A stretch of DNA of 64,000 nt from Curtobacterium sp. VKM Ac-1376 (lineage in GTDB: Bacteria; Actinomycetota; Actinomycetes; Actinomycetales; Microbacteriaceae), in contig NZ_JADKRV010000005.1 of the NCBI RefSeq assembly GCF_015351025.1, forward strand, positions 62,001 to 126,000, written 5' to 3'. The translations under genes were made by a program, and so were the position numbers. Below, one piece after another: positions 47,788-55,604 of this stretch. The notes under the pieces are model-generated. The model was not told the origin of the DNA, ran no database searches, and saw nothing but the letters and a program-made list of their open reading frames with translations. How positions within the stretch are numbered: position 1 is the first letter of the stretch; each line of letters begins with the position of its first letter.

Positions 47788-49257
47788 ATGACAACCACTA
47801 CGACCAAGGCTCCTAAGCAGGTCGCCATCAACGACATCGGTTCGGCTGATGACTTCCTGGCCGAGGTCGAGAAGACCCTGAAGTTCTTCAACGACGGTGA
47901 TCTCATCTCCGGCACCGTCGTGAAGATCGACCGCGACGAGGTCCTCCTCGACGTCGGTTACAAGACCGAGGGCGTCATCCCCTCGCGCGAGCTCTCGATC
48001 AAGCACGACGTCGACCCCAACGAGGTCGTCGAGGTCGGCGACGAGGTCGAAGCCCTGGTTCTCCAGAAGGAGGACAAGGAAGGTCGCCTCATCCTGTCCA
48101 AGAAGCGCGCGCAGTACGAGCGTGCGTGGGGCGACGTCGAGAAGATCAAGGAGTCCGACGGCGTCGTGACCGGGACGGTCATCGAGGTCGTCAAGGGCGG
48201 CCTCATCGTCGACATCGGCCTCCGCGGCTTCCTCCCCGCTTCGCTCATCGAGCTCCGTCGTGTCCGCGACCTCACGCCGTACCTCGGCCAGGAGATCGAG
48301 GCCAAGATCCTCGAGCTCGACAAGAACCGCAACAACGTGGTCCTGTCGCGCCGTGCGCTCCTCGAGCAGACGCAGTCCGAGTCCCGGACGACGTTCCTCA
48401 ACAACCTCCACAAGGGCCAGGTCCGCAAGGGCATCGTCTCCTCGATCGTCAACTTCGGTGCGTTCGTGGACCTCGGTGGCGTCGACGGTCTCGTCCACGT
48501 CTCCGAGCTCAGCTGGAAGCACATCGAGCACGCCAGCGAGGTCGTCGAGGTCGGTCAGGAAGTCACCGTCGAGATCCTCGAGGTCGACCTGGACCGCGAG
48601 CGTGTGTCGCTCTCGCTCAAGGCGACGCAGGAGGACCCGTGGCAGGTCTTCGCCCGCACCCACGCGATCGGTCAGATCGCACCGGGCAAGGTCACGAAGC
48701 TCGTGCCGTTCGGTGCCTTCGTCCGCGTTGCCGACGGCATCGAGGGCCTCGTGCACATCTCGGAGCTCTCGAACAAGCACGTCGAGCTCGCCGAGCAGGT
48801 CGTCTCGGTCAACGACGAGGTCTTCGTCAAGATCATCGACATCGACCTCGACCGTCGCCGCATCTCGCTCAGCCTCAAGCAGGCGAACGAGGGCGTGGAC
48901 CCGGAGAGCGACGAGTTCGACCCGGCGCTCTACGGCATGCCGACCGAGTACGACGAGAAGGGTGACTACAAGTACCCCGACGGCTTCGACCCGGAGACGA
49001 ACGAGTGGCTCGAGGGCTACGACACCCAGCGCACCGAGTGGGAGGGCCAGTACGCGGCCGCCCAGGCGCGTTGGGAAGCCCACAAGGCGCAGGTTGCGAA
49101 GACCATCGCCGACGAGGCGCAGGGCGGCTTCGACCTCCCGGCCAGCGCGTCCTCCTCGACGTCGGCGTCCTTCGCCGGCGAGACCGGTGGCGCGAGCCCC
49201 CTGGCCGACGACGCGTCGCTCGCAGCACTCCGCGAGAAGCTCAGCTCGACCAACTGA
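47788..49257 (+). CDS. rpsA: 30S ribosomal protein S1
   Basis: Binds mRNA on the small subunit and aids initiation. The 489-residue protein has four S1 (OB-fold) repeats, roughly residues 35-105, 122-190, 205-275 and 292-362, with phrases such as GTVVKIDRDEVLLDVGYKTE and IVNFGAFVDLGGVDGLVHVS. The first two form the ribosome-docking part. A Tyr/Asp/Glu-rich tail and a Ser/Ala-rich end follow; four repeats rather than six is the Gram-positive/actinobacterial form. The ATG at 47788 has GGAG ten bases upstream; an ATG at 47764 would add eight residues and is less likely. Confidence 0.96.
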   Translation: MTTTTTKAPKQVAINDIGSADDFLAEVEKTLKFFNDGDLISGTVVKIDRDEVLLDVGYKTEGVIPSRELSIKHDVDPNEVVEVGDEVEALVLQKEDKEGRLILSKKRAQYERAWGDVEKIKESDGVVTGTVIEVVKGGLIVDIGLRGFLPASLIELRRVRDLTPYLGQEIEAKILELDKNRNNVVLSRRALLEQTQSESRTTFLNNLHKGQVRKGIVSSIVNFGAFVDLGGVDGLVHVSELSWKHIEHASEVVEVGQEVTVEILEVDLDRERVSLSLKATQEDPWQVFARTHAIGQIAPGKVTKLVPFGAFVRVADGIEGLVHISELSNKHVELAEQVVSVNDEVFVKIIDIDLDRRRISLSLKQANEGVDPESDEFDPALYGMPTEYDEKGDYKYPDGFDPETNEWLEGYDTQRTEWEGQYAAAQARWEAHKAQVAKTIADEAQGGFDLPASASSSTSASFAGETGGASPLADDASLAALREKLSSTN

Positions 49258-49275
49258 TCGAGCGAGTCGTCCAGA

Positions 49276-49315
49276 CCGGAAGCCCGGCGCCCCTGACAGG
49301 GTGCCGGGCTTCCGG
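49276..49315 (+). terminator. Terminator after rpsA
   Basis: A 13-bp perfect outer stem, CCGGAAGCCCGGC with its complement ending at 49315, plus an inner CCCT/AGGG pairing around a short loop. It begins 18 bases after the rpsA stop. Confidence 0.85.
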
Positions 49316-49337
49316 CGTTCTCGGCGGTGTGGGTCGT

Positions 49338-49343
49338 TACCCT
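49338..49343 (+). promoter_or_regulatory. Leaderless-type -10 box for coaE
   Basis: TACCCT ends 6 bases before the coaE GTG, just past the rpsA terminator. Confidence 0.55.
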
Positions 49344-49349
49344 GTTGCC

Positions 49350-49952
49350 GTGCAAATCATCGGACTCACGGGCGGCATCGCGGCGGGCAAGTCGACGGTC
49401 TCCCGACGCTGGGCGGAGCACGGCGCGGTCATCGTCGACGCTGACCAGCTCGCACGGGACGCCGTCGCGCCGGGCAGCGCAGGGCTCGCGCAGGTCGCCT
49501 CGCGGTTCGGCCCGACCGTCATCGCACCGGACGGCTCCCTCGACCGCCCGGCTCTCGGCGCGATCGTGTTCGCGGACCCGGCGGCGCGCAGGGACCTCGA
49601 GGGCATCACCCACCCGGAAGTCTGGCGTCTCGCCCAGCAGGCCTTCGACGACGCCGAGGCCGCAGGGCCCGACTCGGTCGTCGTCTACGACGTGCCGCTG
49701 CTCGCCGAGGCGAGGGGCTCGCGGCCACTGCGGTTCGATGCGGTTGTCGTGGTCGATGCACCCGCTGCGCAGCGCGTCGAACGGCTCGTGGCGCACCGCG
49801 GGATGCCGCGGGACGAGGCGGAGCGCCGCGTCGCCGCGCAGGCGAGCGACGCCGACCGGCTGGCCCTCGCCGACCACGTGGTGGATGCCACGGGCACGCT
49901 CGAGCAGACGATCCGGTCCGCCGACCAGGTGTGGTCGCGGATCACGGCATGA
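49350..49952 (+). CDS. coaE: Dephospho-CoA kinase
   Basis: Last step of coenzyme A synthesis, phosphorylating the 3' ribose hydroxyl. The 200-residue protein has the P-loop LTGGIAAGKSTVS (about residues 6-18), the conserved VIVDADQLARD (about 28-38), and VVVYDVPLLAE (about 110-120) with the catalytic region typical of CoaE. Mycobacterial CoaE carries an extra C-terminal UPF0157 domain; this one does not. GTG start; a long open frame upstream runs through rpsA and is not real. It overlaps the hydrolase gene by four bases. Confidence 0.95.
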   Translation: MQIIGLTGGIAAGKSTVSRRWAEHGAVIVDADQLARDAVAPGSAGLAQVASRFGPTVIAPDGSLDRPALGAIVFADPAARRDLEGITHPEVWRLAQQAFDDAEAAGPDSVVVYDVPLLAEARGSRPLRFDAVVVVDAPAAQRVERLVAHRGMPRDEAERRVAAQASDADRLALADHVVDATGTLEQTIRSADQVWSRITA

Positions 49953-51046
49953 GGCACCGCCTGCTGCTGCTCCTCGCCGCGATCGTGCTCGTCGCGATCG
50001 GCGCGGGGAGCCTCGTCGCGGCCAACGTCCTCGGCGCCCAGCGTGTCGCGGACAAGGGCCGGGTGGCGGTGCATGCCGAACCCGACGCTGACGGCCGACC
50101 CGCCGCCGGGGACGGCCCCGTCGTCGACGAGCCGGCCTCGGGCGACGAGTACGGCCCCGAGGGCGAGTTCCACCGCTTCCGCCTCGGCACCGTGAACGGC
50201 GAGCGGCTCACCCCGAACCGCGACGACTTCGCCGCCCGGACCTCGACCGACGGCCCGCTGCTGTTGTTCCTGCCGGCGACCCGCTCCCGGCCGGCCGAGT
50301 ACGAGCGGTTCCTCGAAGCCGCCCTCGCTGACGGCTACCACGTGCTCGGGCTCGACTACTGGAACCTCGGGCGTACCCTGTCCGGCACCTGCGAGGCGAA
50401 CGCTCGGTGCTACGGCATGGTGCAGCGGAACCGGTTCGACGGCACCCGCCCCTCGGAGTTCAGTGCGGTCAGCCCGGCGGGCTCCATCGTCTCGCGCTTC
50501 CGGGACGCCGTCGCCTACCTCGCCGACCACGACCCCGATGGCGGTTGGGGCCGGTTCGTGCAGGGCGACGACGACATCGTCTGGCAGGACATCGTCGTCG
50601 CTGGACACTCCCAGGGCGGTGGTGAGGCTGCGTACATCGCCCACATCCGATCCGTCCGCGGAGCGCTGATGTTCTCGTCGCCCGTCGAGTCCCGCGGGCC
50701 GGCACACGCGGCGTGGATGGACCGACCGGGCAAGACACCAGTGGACCGCATGTACGCGATCGACGACGTCCGGGACACCTTCGGGCCCCGGATCACCGGG
50801 TCCTGGGATGTGCTCGGGTTGAACGGCGTGGACGGACCATTCGAGACGGACACGGCGCCACCGCTCGCCGGCGCCGACCCGCACGCGATCCGCACCGACA
50901 TCGGCGGGGACGGCAACGCGCACTCCGCGATCATCAAGGACGCGACCCCGATGGGGCGTGACGGTGAACCACGCATGCTCCCGCTCTGGGAGTGGATGCT
51001 GCATCGTTTCCCGATCGATCCGGCCGTTCCCTCCGACGGCTCATAG
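49949..51046 (+). CDS. Exported alpha/beta hydrolase
   Basis: A 365-residue protein with an N-terminal signal or anchor helix (about residues 4-25, LLLLLAAIVLVAIGAGSLVAA), then a Pro/Asp/Gly-rich linker and a hydrolase domain from about 70. The nucleophile elbow is VAGHSQGGGEAAYIA (Ser221), a His candidate is in GNAHSAIIK near the end, and a Cys pair (CEANARC) may form an extracytoplasmic disulfide. Lipase/esterase-like activity outside the membrane is likely; substrate unknown. The ATG overlaps coaE by four bases. It precedes a ligase and a membrane acyltransferase by 22 bases, and the three may act on the same acyl group. Confidence 0.82.
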   Translation: MRHRLLLLLAAIVLVAIGAGSLVAANVLGAQRVADKGRVAVHAEPDADGRPAAGDGPVVDEPASGDEYGPEGEFHRFRLGTVNGERLTPNRDDFAARTSTDGPLLLFLPATRSRPAEYERFLEAALADGYHVLGLDYWNLGRTLSGTCEANARCYGMVQRNRFDGTRPSEFSAVSPAGSIVSRFRDAVAYLADHDPDGGWGRFVQGDDDIVWQDIVVAGHSQGGGEAAYIAHIRSVRGALMFSSPVESRGPAHAAWMDRPGKTPVDRMYAIDDVRDTFGPRITGSWDVLGLNGVDGPFETDTAPPLAGADPHAIRTDIGGDGNAHSAIIKDATPMGRDGEPRMLPLWEWMLHRFPIDPAVPSDGS

Positions 51047-51056
51047 GGACGCGCAA

Positions 51057-51062
51057 TAGCCT
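51057..51062 (+). promoter_or_regulatory. Leaderless-type -10 box for the acyl-adenylate ligase
   Basis: TAGCCT ends 6 bases before the GTG at 51069, in the 22-base gap after the hydrolase gene. Confidence 0.55.
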
Positions 51063-51068
51063 CACTGC

Positions 51069-52565
51069 GTGCAGCCCGTTCGCGATGAACCTGATCTGCG
51101 CTCGCTCATCCGGGCCCGTGCGGCCGACGGCGGCGAGCGCCACTACCTGGAGGACGCCCGCTCCGAGCGCGTCCTCACCTTCCGCATGCTCGACGACGCT
51201 GTGACGGCCTGGTCGCGCACCTTCGACGCGATCGGCGTCGCGCCGTCCGGTGCCGTCCTGGTCGACGTCGGGGATCCGCTCGCGTTCGCGGTCGTCCACC
51301 TCAGCGCGGTCGCCTCCGGCCGTCGGGCGATCCCCGTCGACACCGGGCAACCGCCGACCGAGCCCGGTCGTCTCGCCGACTTGATCGGTGGAGCGTCCAT
51401 GGTGGTCTCGGACCGTGTGGTGGACGCGACCGTCCCCGGGGCACCCGCCAGCGGGATCGACCCGGCCACGTTCCTCCCGGTCCGTGTCCGCGACGGCGAC
51501 CTGCCCCCCGAGAGCCCACACGCGCCGGGCGAGGGTTCCGTCGTGCTCTTCACCTCGGGTTCGACCGGCACGCCGAAGGGAGTCGAGCTGCCGGAGACGC
51601 AGCTGCTCTTCGTCGCCCGGGCCGTCGCCCGGCACAACCGGCTGACGGCAGAGGACCGCGGGTTCAACTCGCTGCCACTGTTCCACGTCAACGCCGAGGT
51701 CGTCGGGCTGCTCGCCACCCTGGTCGCGGGCGCGACGCTCGTGCTCGACCGGCGCTTCCGCCGCACCGGGTTCTGGGAACTGCTCGCCCAGCGGAGCATC
51801 ACGTGGCTGAACGCCGTCCCCGCGGTCCTCGCCGTGCTCGCGAAGACCGGACCCCTCGAGTTCCCGCCGACCCTGCGGTTCGTCCGGAGCGCCTCCGCCC
51901 CGCTGCCGGACCCGGTGCGCGCCGCCCTGGGCGACGTGGCGCTCGTGGTCAGCTGGGGCATGACCGAGGGAGCGTCGCAGATCACCGCGACGCCGCTCGA
52001 TGTCCCTGCCCGGCCGGGGACCGTGGGCGTTCCCGTGGGCTCCGAGGTGCAGGTCCGTGGTGAGGACGGCTCCGTGCTGCCCGCTGATGAGATCGGTGCG
52101 CTGTGGGTGCGCGGTCCGGGCATCGTGCGGGGGTACCTCGGAGGCCGGGCCGCCGAGCGTTTCGACGCCCACGGCTGGTTGCACACGGGCGACGTCGGCT
52201 CGGTCGCCGCCGATGGCTGGGTCTCGCTGGCCGGACGCTCCGACGACGTGATCAACCGCGGCGGCGAGAAGGTGTACCCGTCAGAGGTCGAGGACGTCCT
52301 GCTCGGCGACCCGCGGGTGCTCGAGGCGGTCGTCGTCGGCCGCCCCGACGACGTGCTCGGCGCCGTACCGATCGCCTACGTGATCCCGCAGCCCGACGAG
52401 CCGGTCGACTCCTCCGCGCTTGCCGCTGACCTCGTCGCACGTGCCGAGGCGCACCTGACCCGGTTCCGCCGCCCCGTCGAGGTCATCGTCGTGCCCGACC
52501 TGCCGCGCGCGCCGACCGGCAAGGTCCAGCGGGCGAAGGTGCGGACGATGGCGCAGCCGTCGTGA
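51069..52565 (+). CDS. Acyl-adenylate-forming ligase of unknown substrate
   Basis: A 498-residue ANL-superfamily enzyme. The ATP-loop is VVLFTSGSTGTPKGVELPE (about residues 158-176), followed by NSLPLFHVNAEVVGLLATL, the aromatic/aliphatic pocket GMTEGASQ, the hinge region HTGDVG...LAGRSDDVINRGGEKVYP (about 374-402), and the catalytic Lys in APTGKVQRAKVR near the end. It should activate a carboxylic acid as an acyl-AMP and pass it to CoA or a carrier. Acyl-CoA synthetase is the default; no carrier-protein gene is adjacent. GTG start directly after a leaderless box. It overlaps the acyltransferase gene. Confidence 0.88.
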   Translation: MQPVRDEPDLRSLIRARAADGGERHYLEDARSERVLTFRMLDDAVTAWSRTFDAIGVAPSGAVLVDVGDPLAFAVVHLSAVASGRRAIPVDTGQPPTEPGRLADLIGGASMVVSDRVVDATVPGAPASGIDPATFLPVRVRDGDLPPESPHAPGEGSVVLFTSGSTGTPKGVELPETQLLFVARAVARHNRLTAEDRGFNSLPLFHVNAEVVGLLATLVAGATLVLDRRFRRTGFWELLAQRSITWLNAVPAVLAVLAKTGPLEFPPTLRFVRSASAPLPDPVRAALGDVALVVSWGMTEGASQITATPLDVPARPGTVGVPVGSEVQVRGEDGSVLPADEIGALWVRGPGIVRGYLGGRAAERFDAHGWLHTGDVGSVAADGWVSLAGRSDDVINRGGEKVYPSEVEDVLLGDPRVLEAVVVGRPDDVLGAVPIAYVIPQPDEPVDSSALAADLVARAEAHLTRFRRPVEVIVVPDLPRAPTGKVQRAKVRTMAQPS

Positions 52566-53842
52566 GCGTGCCGTCAGCGGCGACCGAGCCCGGGACCCGG
52601 ACCCCGACCCGCACGGCGGAGGGCAAGCCGCGGCACCTGTACGAGGTCGACGTCCTCCGGATCCTGACCTTCGCGTGCGTCATCGGCGTGCACACCACGA
52701 GCCACACCGTGGCCACCGACGACGTCGGGCTGAACGCGCTGCTCGGCCTGCTGCACTTCACCCGGCTGGTGTTCTTCTCGCTGACGGCGTTCGTGCTGGT
52801 GTACAGCTACACGCTGCGGCCGCGTCCGATGGCGCAGTTCTGGCCGAAACGGTTCCTGCTCGTCGGCGTGCCGTACCTGGCCTGGTCGTTCGTGTACGTC
52901 GGCTCGAGCTGGCTGCTCAGTTCGACGCGCCGTGGTGACGTCCCCGACCTGGTCCGCACCACGGCCGAGGGCATCGTCACCGGCACCTCGTGGTACCACC
53001 TGTACTTCCTGCTCGTGACGATGCAGGTGTACCTCCTGCTGCCGGTCATCGTCTGGCTGGTGCGTCGGACGCGCGGCCACCACGTCGCCACGCTCGTGGT
53101 GGCGCTGCTGGTGCAGCTCGTGGTCTTCGCCGGGTACAAGTACTTCCCGTCGAGCGACGCCTGGATGCACGGCTACCAGAAGCAGTTCTTCTTCTCGTAC
53201 GTGTTCTTCATCGTCTCGGGGGCGATCGCCGCCGACCACGCGGACGCCTTCCTCCGCTTCATCCGTGTGCACCGTCGCGCCGTGCTGTGGGCCTTCGCCG
53301 GTGTCGGCGGGCTGACCCTCGGCGTGTGGGCGGTGCAGGTCGCGCTCGGTCAGTCGCTGTACGCCGCGGGGACACCGCTGCAGCCGGTCCAGGCGGTCTG
53401 GAGCGCCGCCGTGTTCGTGGGGTTCCTGGCGATCGGCGCGATCTGGGCGGACCGACGGCGGGCCGGCAGCCCCGTCGCACGCGTCGTCGACTACGCGTCC
53501 GACCGCTCGTTCGGCATCTTCCTGAGCCACCCGTTCATGATCTGGATCCTGCTGTACGGCGACAGCTGGCTCGAGGCTGTCGTGCCGCGACCGTGGCTCA
53601 CACTCGTCACCTACCTGCTCGTGCTGGTGCTGTCCGTCGCGGTGACGGAGGCGTTCCGCTGGACGCCGTTAAGCGTTCCGCTCACCGGCCGACCGTCGCT
53701 CGCGTCCCGCGCCCAGCGCCAGCTGCGTGCGCGCCGGCGGGCCGCGCCCGCGCCCTTGGTGCAGCGCTCGTCAGAGCCGGTCGAGCCGGACGACGCGCTC
53801 GTGGGGGAGACCGACGACGTGGGGCGCGGCGCGCGGCGCTGA
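52562..53842 (+). CDS. Membrane acyltransferase, family 3
   Basis: A 426-residue integral membrane protein with about ten helices, matching acyltransferase 3 (PF01757-type) proteins that O-acylate sugars, glycopeptides or lipids at the envelope. The N-terminal helix carries the family pattern of an Arg followed by a His, here VDVLRILTFACVIGVHTTSH (about residues 29-48), and LSHPFMIWILLYG stands near the end. A basic Arg-rich and then acidic tail of about 60 residues is cytoplasmic. The GTG overlaps the ligase stop, so both are made together: the ligase may supply the acyl donor. Two hairpin repeats follow the stop. Confidence 0.87.
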   Translation: MSVPSAATEPGTRTPTRTAEGKPRHLYEVDVLRILTFACVIGVHTTSHTVATDDVGLNALLGLLHFTRLVFFSLTAFVLVYSYTLRPRPMAQFWPKRFLLVGVPYLAWSFVYVGSSWLLSSTRRGDVPDLVRTTAEGIVTGTSWYHLYFLLVTMQVYLLLPVIVWLVRRTRGHHVATLVVALLVQLVVFAGYKYFPSSDAWMHGYQKQFFFSYVFFIVSGAIAADHADAFLRFIRVHRRAVLWAFAGVGGLTLGVWAVQVALGQSLYAAGTPLQPVQAVWSAAVFVGFLAIGAIWADRRRAGSPVARVVDYASDRSFGIFLSHPFMIWILLYGDSWLEAVVPRPWLTLVTYLLVLVLSVAVTEAFRWTPLSVPLTGRPSLASRAQRQLRARRRAAPAPLVQRSSEPVEPDDALVGETDDVGRGARR

Positions 53843-53853
53843 CTGCCCGTTCC

Positions 53854-53890
53854 GGGCGTACCCGGTCGCATCTCTCGACCAGGTACGCCC
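53854..53890. repeat. Hairpin repeat, copy 1
   Basis: GGGCGTACC (53854-53862) pairs with GGTACGCCC (53882-53890); after one mismatch GGTCG pairs with CGACC, leaving loop CATCTCT. It begins 12 bases after the acyltransferase stop. Sequence and fold closely match copy 2. It may terminate transcription in one or both directions. Confidence 0.8.
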
Positions 53891-53929
53891 GATAGGGCTT
53901 GCTCGACGCGGCGTTGGACGCCGTGCGCG

Positions 53930-53945
53930 GCGGACGGGAGGCGCG
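53930..53945 (+). repeat. Intergenic 16-base motif, copy 3
   Basis: GCGGACGGGAGGCGCG between the two hairpin repeats. Its CGGGAGGC part can pair with GCCTCCCG at 53963-53970 in a third hairpin. Confidence 0.55.
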
Positions 53946-54026
53946 TAGCGGGCTGGACCCGGGCCTCCCGCCCGGCGGTGGGGGCGACCGGAGCCGCGCG
54001 GCGACGGGCGGTTCCGTGCGCGGACA

Positions 54027-54080
54027 GCAGGATCGCGCGTACCCGGTCGTTTCTCTCGACCAGGGTGCGCCCGATCCTGC
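54027..54080. repeat. Hairpin repeat, copy 2
   Basis: Outer stem GCAGGATCG (54027-54035) with CGATCCTGC (54072-54080); inner stem GCGTACC with GGTGCGC including a T-G pair; top stem GGTCG with CGACC; loop TTTCTCT. Compared with copy 1 the loop context GGTCGNNTCTCTCGACCAGG is kept, while the stem differs by a T-A to T-G change that preserves pairing. It lies 41 bases before the stop of the reverse-strand MFS gene. Confidence 0.8.
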
Positions 54081-54120
54081 ACGGTGTGCGGCTGCCTCGG
54101 CTTGCTGAGGAGCCGCGCGG

Positions 54121-55449
54121 TCAGGCCGGGCGCTGCTCGGCGACCGGGGTGCCGATCTCGAGGACCCCGTTCGTCGACGTCAACCGTTGCGGCTTCATGA
54201 ACCAGGCGACCACCGCGGCGGCACCGAGCAGCGCGCAGGACAGCGCGAAGGGCAGCTGCCACCCCGAGGCGTCGATGAGCACGCCGAAGACGATGGGGGA
54301 GACCACACCCGCGATGCCGAAACCGGTGTTCATGAAACCGGAGGCGGTGCCGGACCACTGGGGTGCGACGTCCATCGGGATCGCCCAGAGGTTGGCGTTG
54401 CAGAGTTCGAGGAAGAAGAACGACAGCGCGAGGGAGACCGTCGCGACGAGCAGCCCCTGCCCGATGACGAGCGGGATGAGGCAGAGCAGCGACCCGCCGA
54501 GTCCGATCACCAGGATGGTCCGCCTGGCGTTCCGGGTGTTGCCGCCGCGGTGGATGATCCGGTCGCTGAGCATCCCGCCGACGGTGTCCCCGACGACGCC
54601 GGCGAGCAGGATCAGGGTCGTGAAGAGGGCGAAGTCGCCGATCTCCAGCCCGTAGGTCGAGCTGAGGAACGTCGGCAACCAGGTGAGGAACACCCAGAGC
54701 GTCCACCCGTAACCGAAGTCGACGAAGGTCACGGGCAGGATCTGCTTCGCCATCTGCCGCCACGGCACCGGGGGACGGGTCGCGCGGGTCTCGACCGGCG
54801 GGAGTTCGTCGAGCTCGACCTGGGTGATGCCCTTCGCCGACTCCGGCTTGTCGCGGAACCAGATGAACCAGATGATCCCCCAGGCGAGGGACAGGACCGC
54901 CGTGGCGAAGAACGCCCACCGCCAGCTGCCCGTCGCGCCGATCACCCAGGCGACGAGGAGCGGCGCGAGGGCGTTGCCGAGCCGGGCCGCGGAGTGCACG
55001 ACACCCTGCGCGAAGCCGTTGCGGTCGCGCGGGATCCAACGGGTCATCGCCTGCGTGGCGGTCGGGAACGCCGCCGCCTCGCTGAGGCCGAGGAGCGCCC
55101 GGGCGGCGAACAGGGTCCAGAAGCCGACCGCGAAGCCCGTCCACAGCGTCGCGACGCCCCAGATCACGGTGATGACGAACAGGGCCTTGCGCGGTCCGAA
55201 CTTCTCGCTGATGGTGCCGCCGAAGACCTGCAGCAGCGCGTAGGGAAGGGAGAACGCCGCGATGATGAGGCCGGCGGTCGACTCGTTGAAGCCGAAGTCC
55301 TCGGTGATGTGCGGAAGGGCGGTCGAGATGTTCGTCCGGTCGATGTACGAGATCGCGTACATGAAGCAGAGCAGGACGAGTACGCGGCCGCGGATCCGCC
55401 CGCGGAACGGGGTGCCCTTGGTCGATGCGCCGGGGGTCGCCGTGGTCAT
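54121..55449 (-). CDS. MFS transporter, anion:cation symporter type
   Basis: A 442-residue, 12-helix transporter. The N-terminal part reads VLLCFMYAISYIDRTNISTA, the helix-1 pattern (YxDRxN) of the ACS subfamily that imports organic anions such as hexuronates, glucarate or phthalate. GGTISEKFGPRKALF between helices 2 and 3 is the MFS loop signature, and GLSEAAAFPTATQAMTRW follows helix 4. The substrate cannot be assigned; no catabolic gene is adjacent. A ribosome-binding site (GAGAGG) precedes the ATG. Upstream, a 155-base gap separates it from divergent uvrB and holds a CTGCTTGCAG near-palindrome at 55529-55538 that could be an operator. Confidence 0.9.
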   Translation of the reverse strand: MTTATPGASTKGTPFRGRIRGRVLVLLCFMYAISYIDRTNISTALPHITEDFGFNESTAGLIIAAFSLPYALLQVFGGTISEKFGPRKALFVITVIWGVATLWTGFAVGFWTLFAARALLGLSEAAAFPTATQAMTRWIPRDRNGFAQGVVHSAARLGNALAPLLVAWVIGATGSWRWAFFATAVLSLAWGIIWFIWFRDKPESAKGITQVELDELPPVETRATRPPVPWRQMAKQILPVTFVDFGYGWTLWVFLTWLPTFLSSTYGLEIGDFALFTTLILLAGVVGDTVGGMLSDRIIHRGGNTRNARRTILVIGLGGSLLCLIPLVIGQGLLVATVSLALSFFFLELCNANLWAIPMDVAPQWSGTASGFMNTGFGIAGVVSPIVFGVLIDASGWQLPFALSCALLGAAAVVAWFMKPQRLTSTNGVLEIGTPVAEQRPA

Positions 55450-55591
55450 GAGGCCTCTCGGGAGTGGGAAGGAGTCGGGTGCCTGAACGGATCGGACGTT
55501 ATGCGCGCTGGCTATCAGTGGACTTGGAGCCTGCTTGCAGCGGACAATACGCCAAGGGCGAGCAGAAGCCTGCGGTGTCAGGGGTGCCCAC

Positions 55592-55597
55592 TACCGT
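55592..55597 (+). promoter_or_regulatory. Leaderless-type -10 box for uvrB
   Basis: TACCGT ends 7 bases before the uvrB ATG at 55605, with GGTCCAC between. This spacing supports the ATG over an upstream frame extension. Confidence 0.55.
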
Positions 55598-55604
55598 GGT
55601 CCAC

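Noticed and set aside
55529..55538. CTGCTTGCAG near-palindrome between the MFS gene and uvrB as a firm operator
   Set aside because: Four-base half-sites occur by chance often; without a second copy or a linked regulator it is kept only as a remark.
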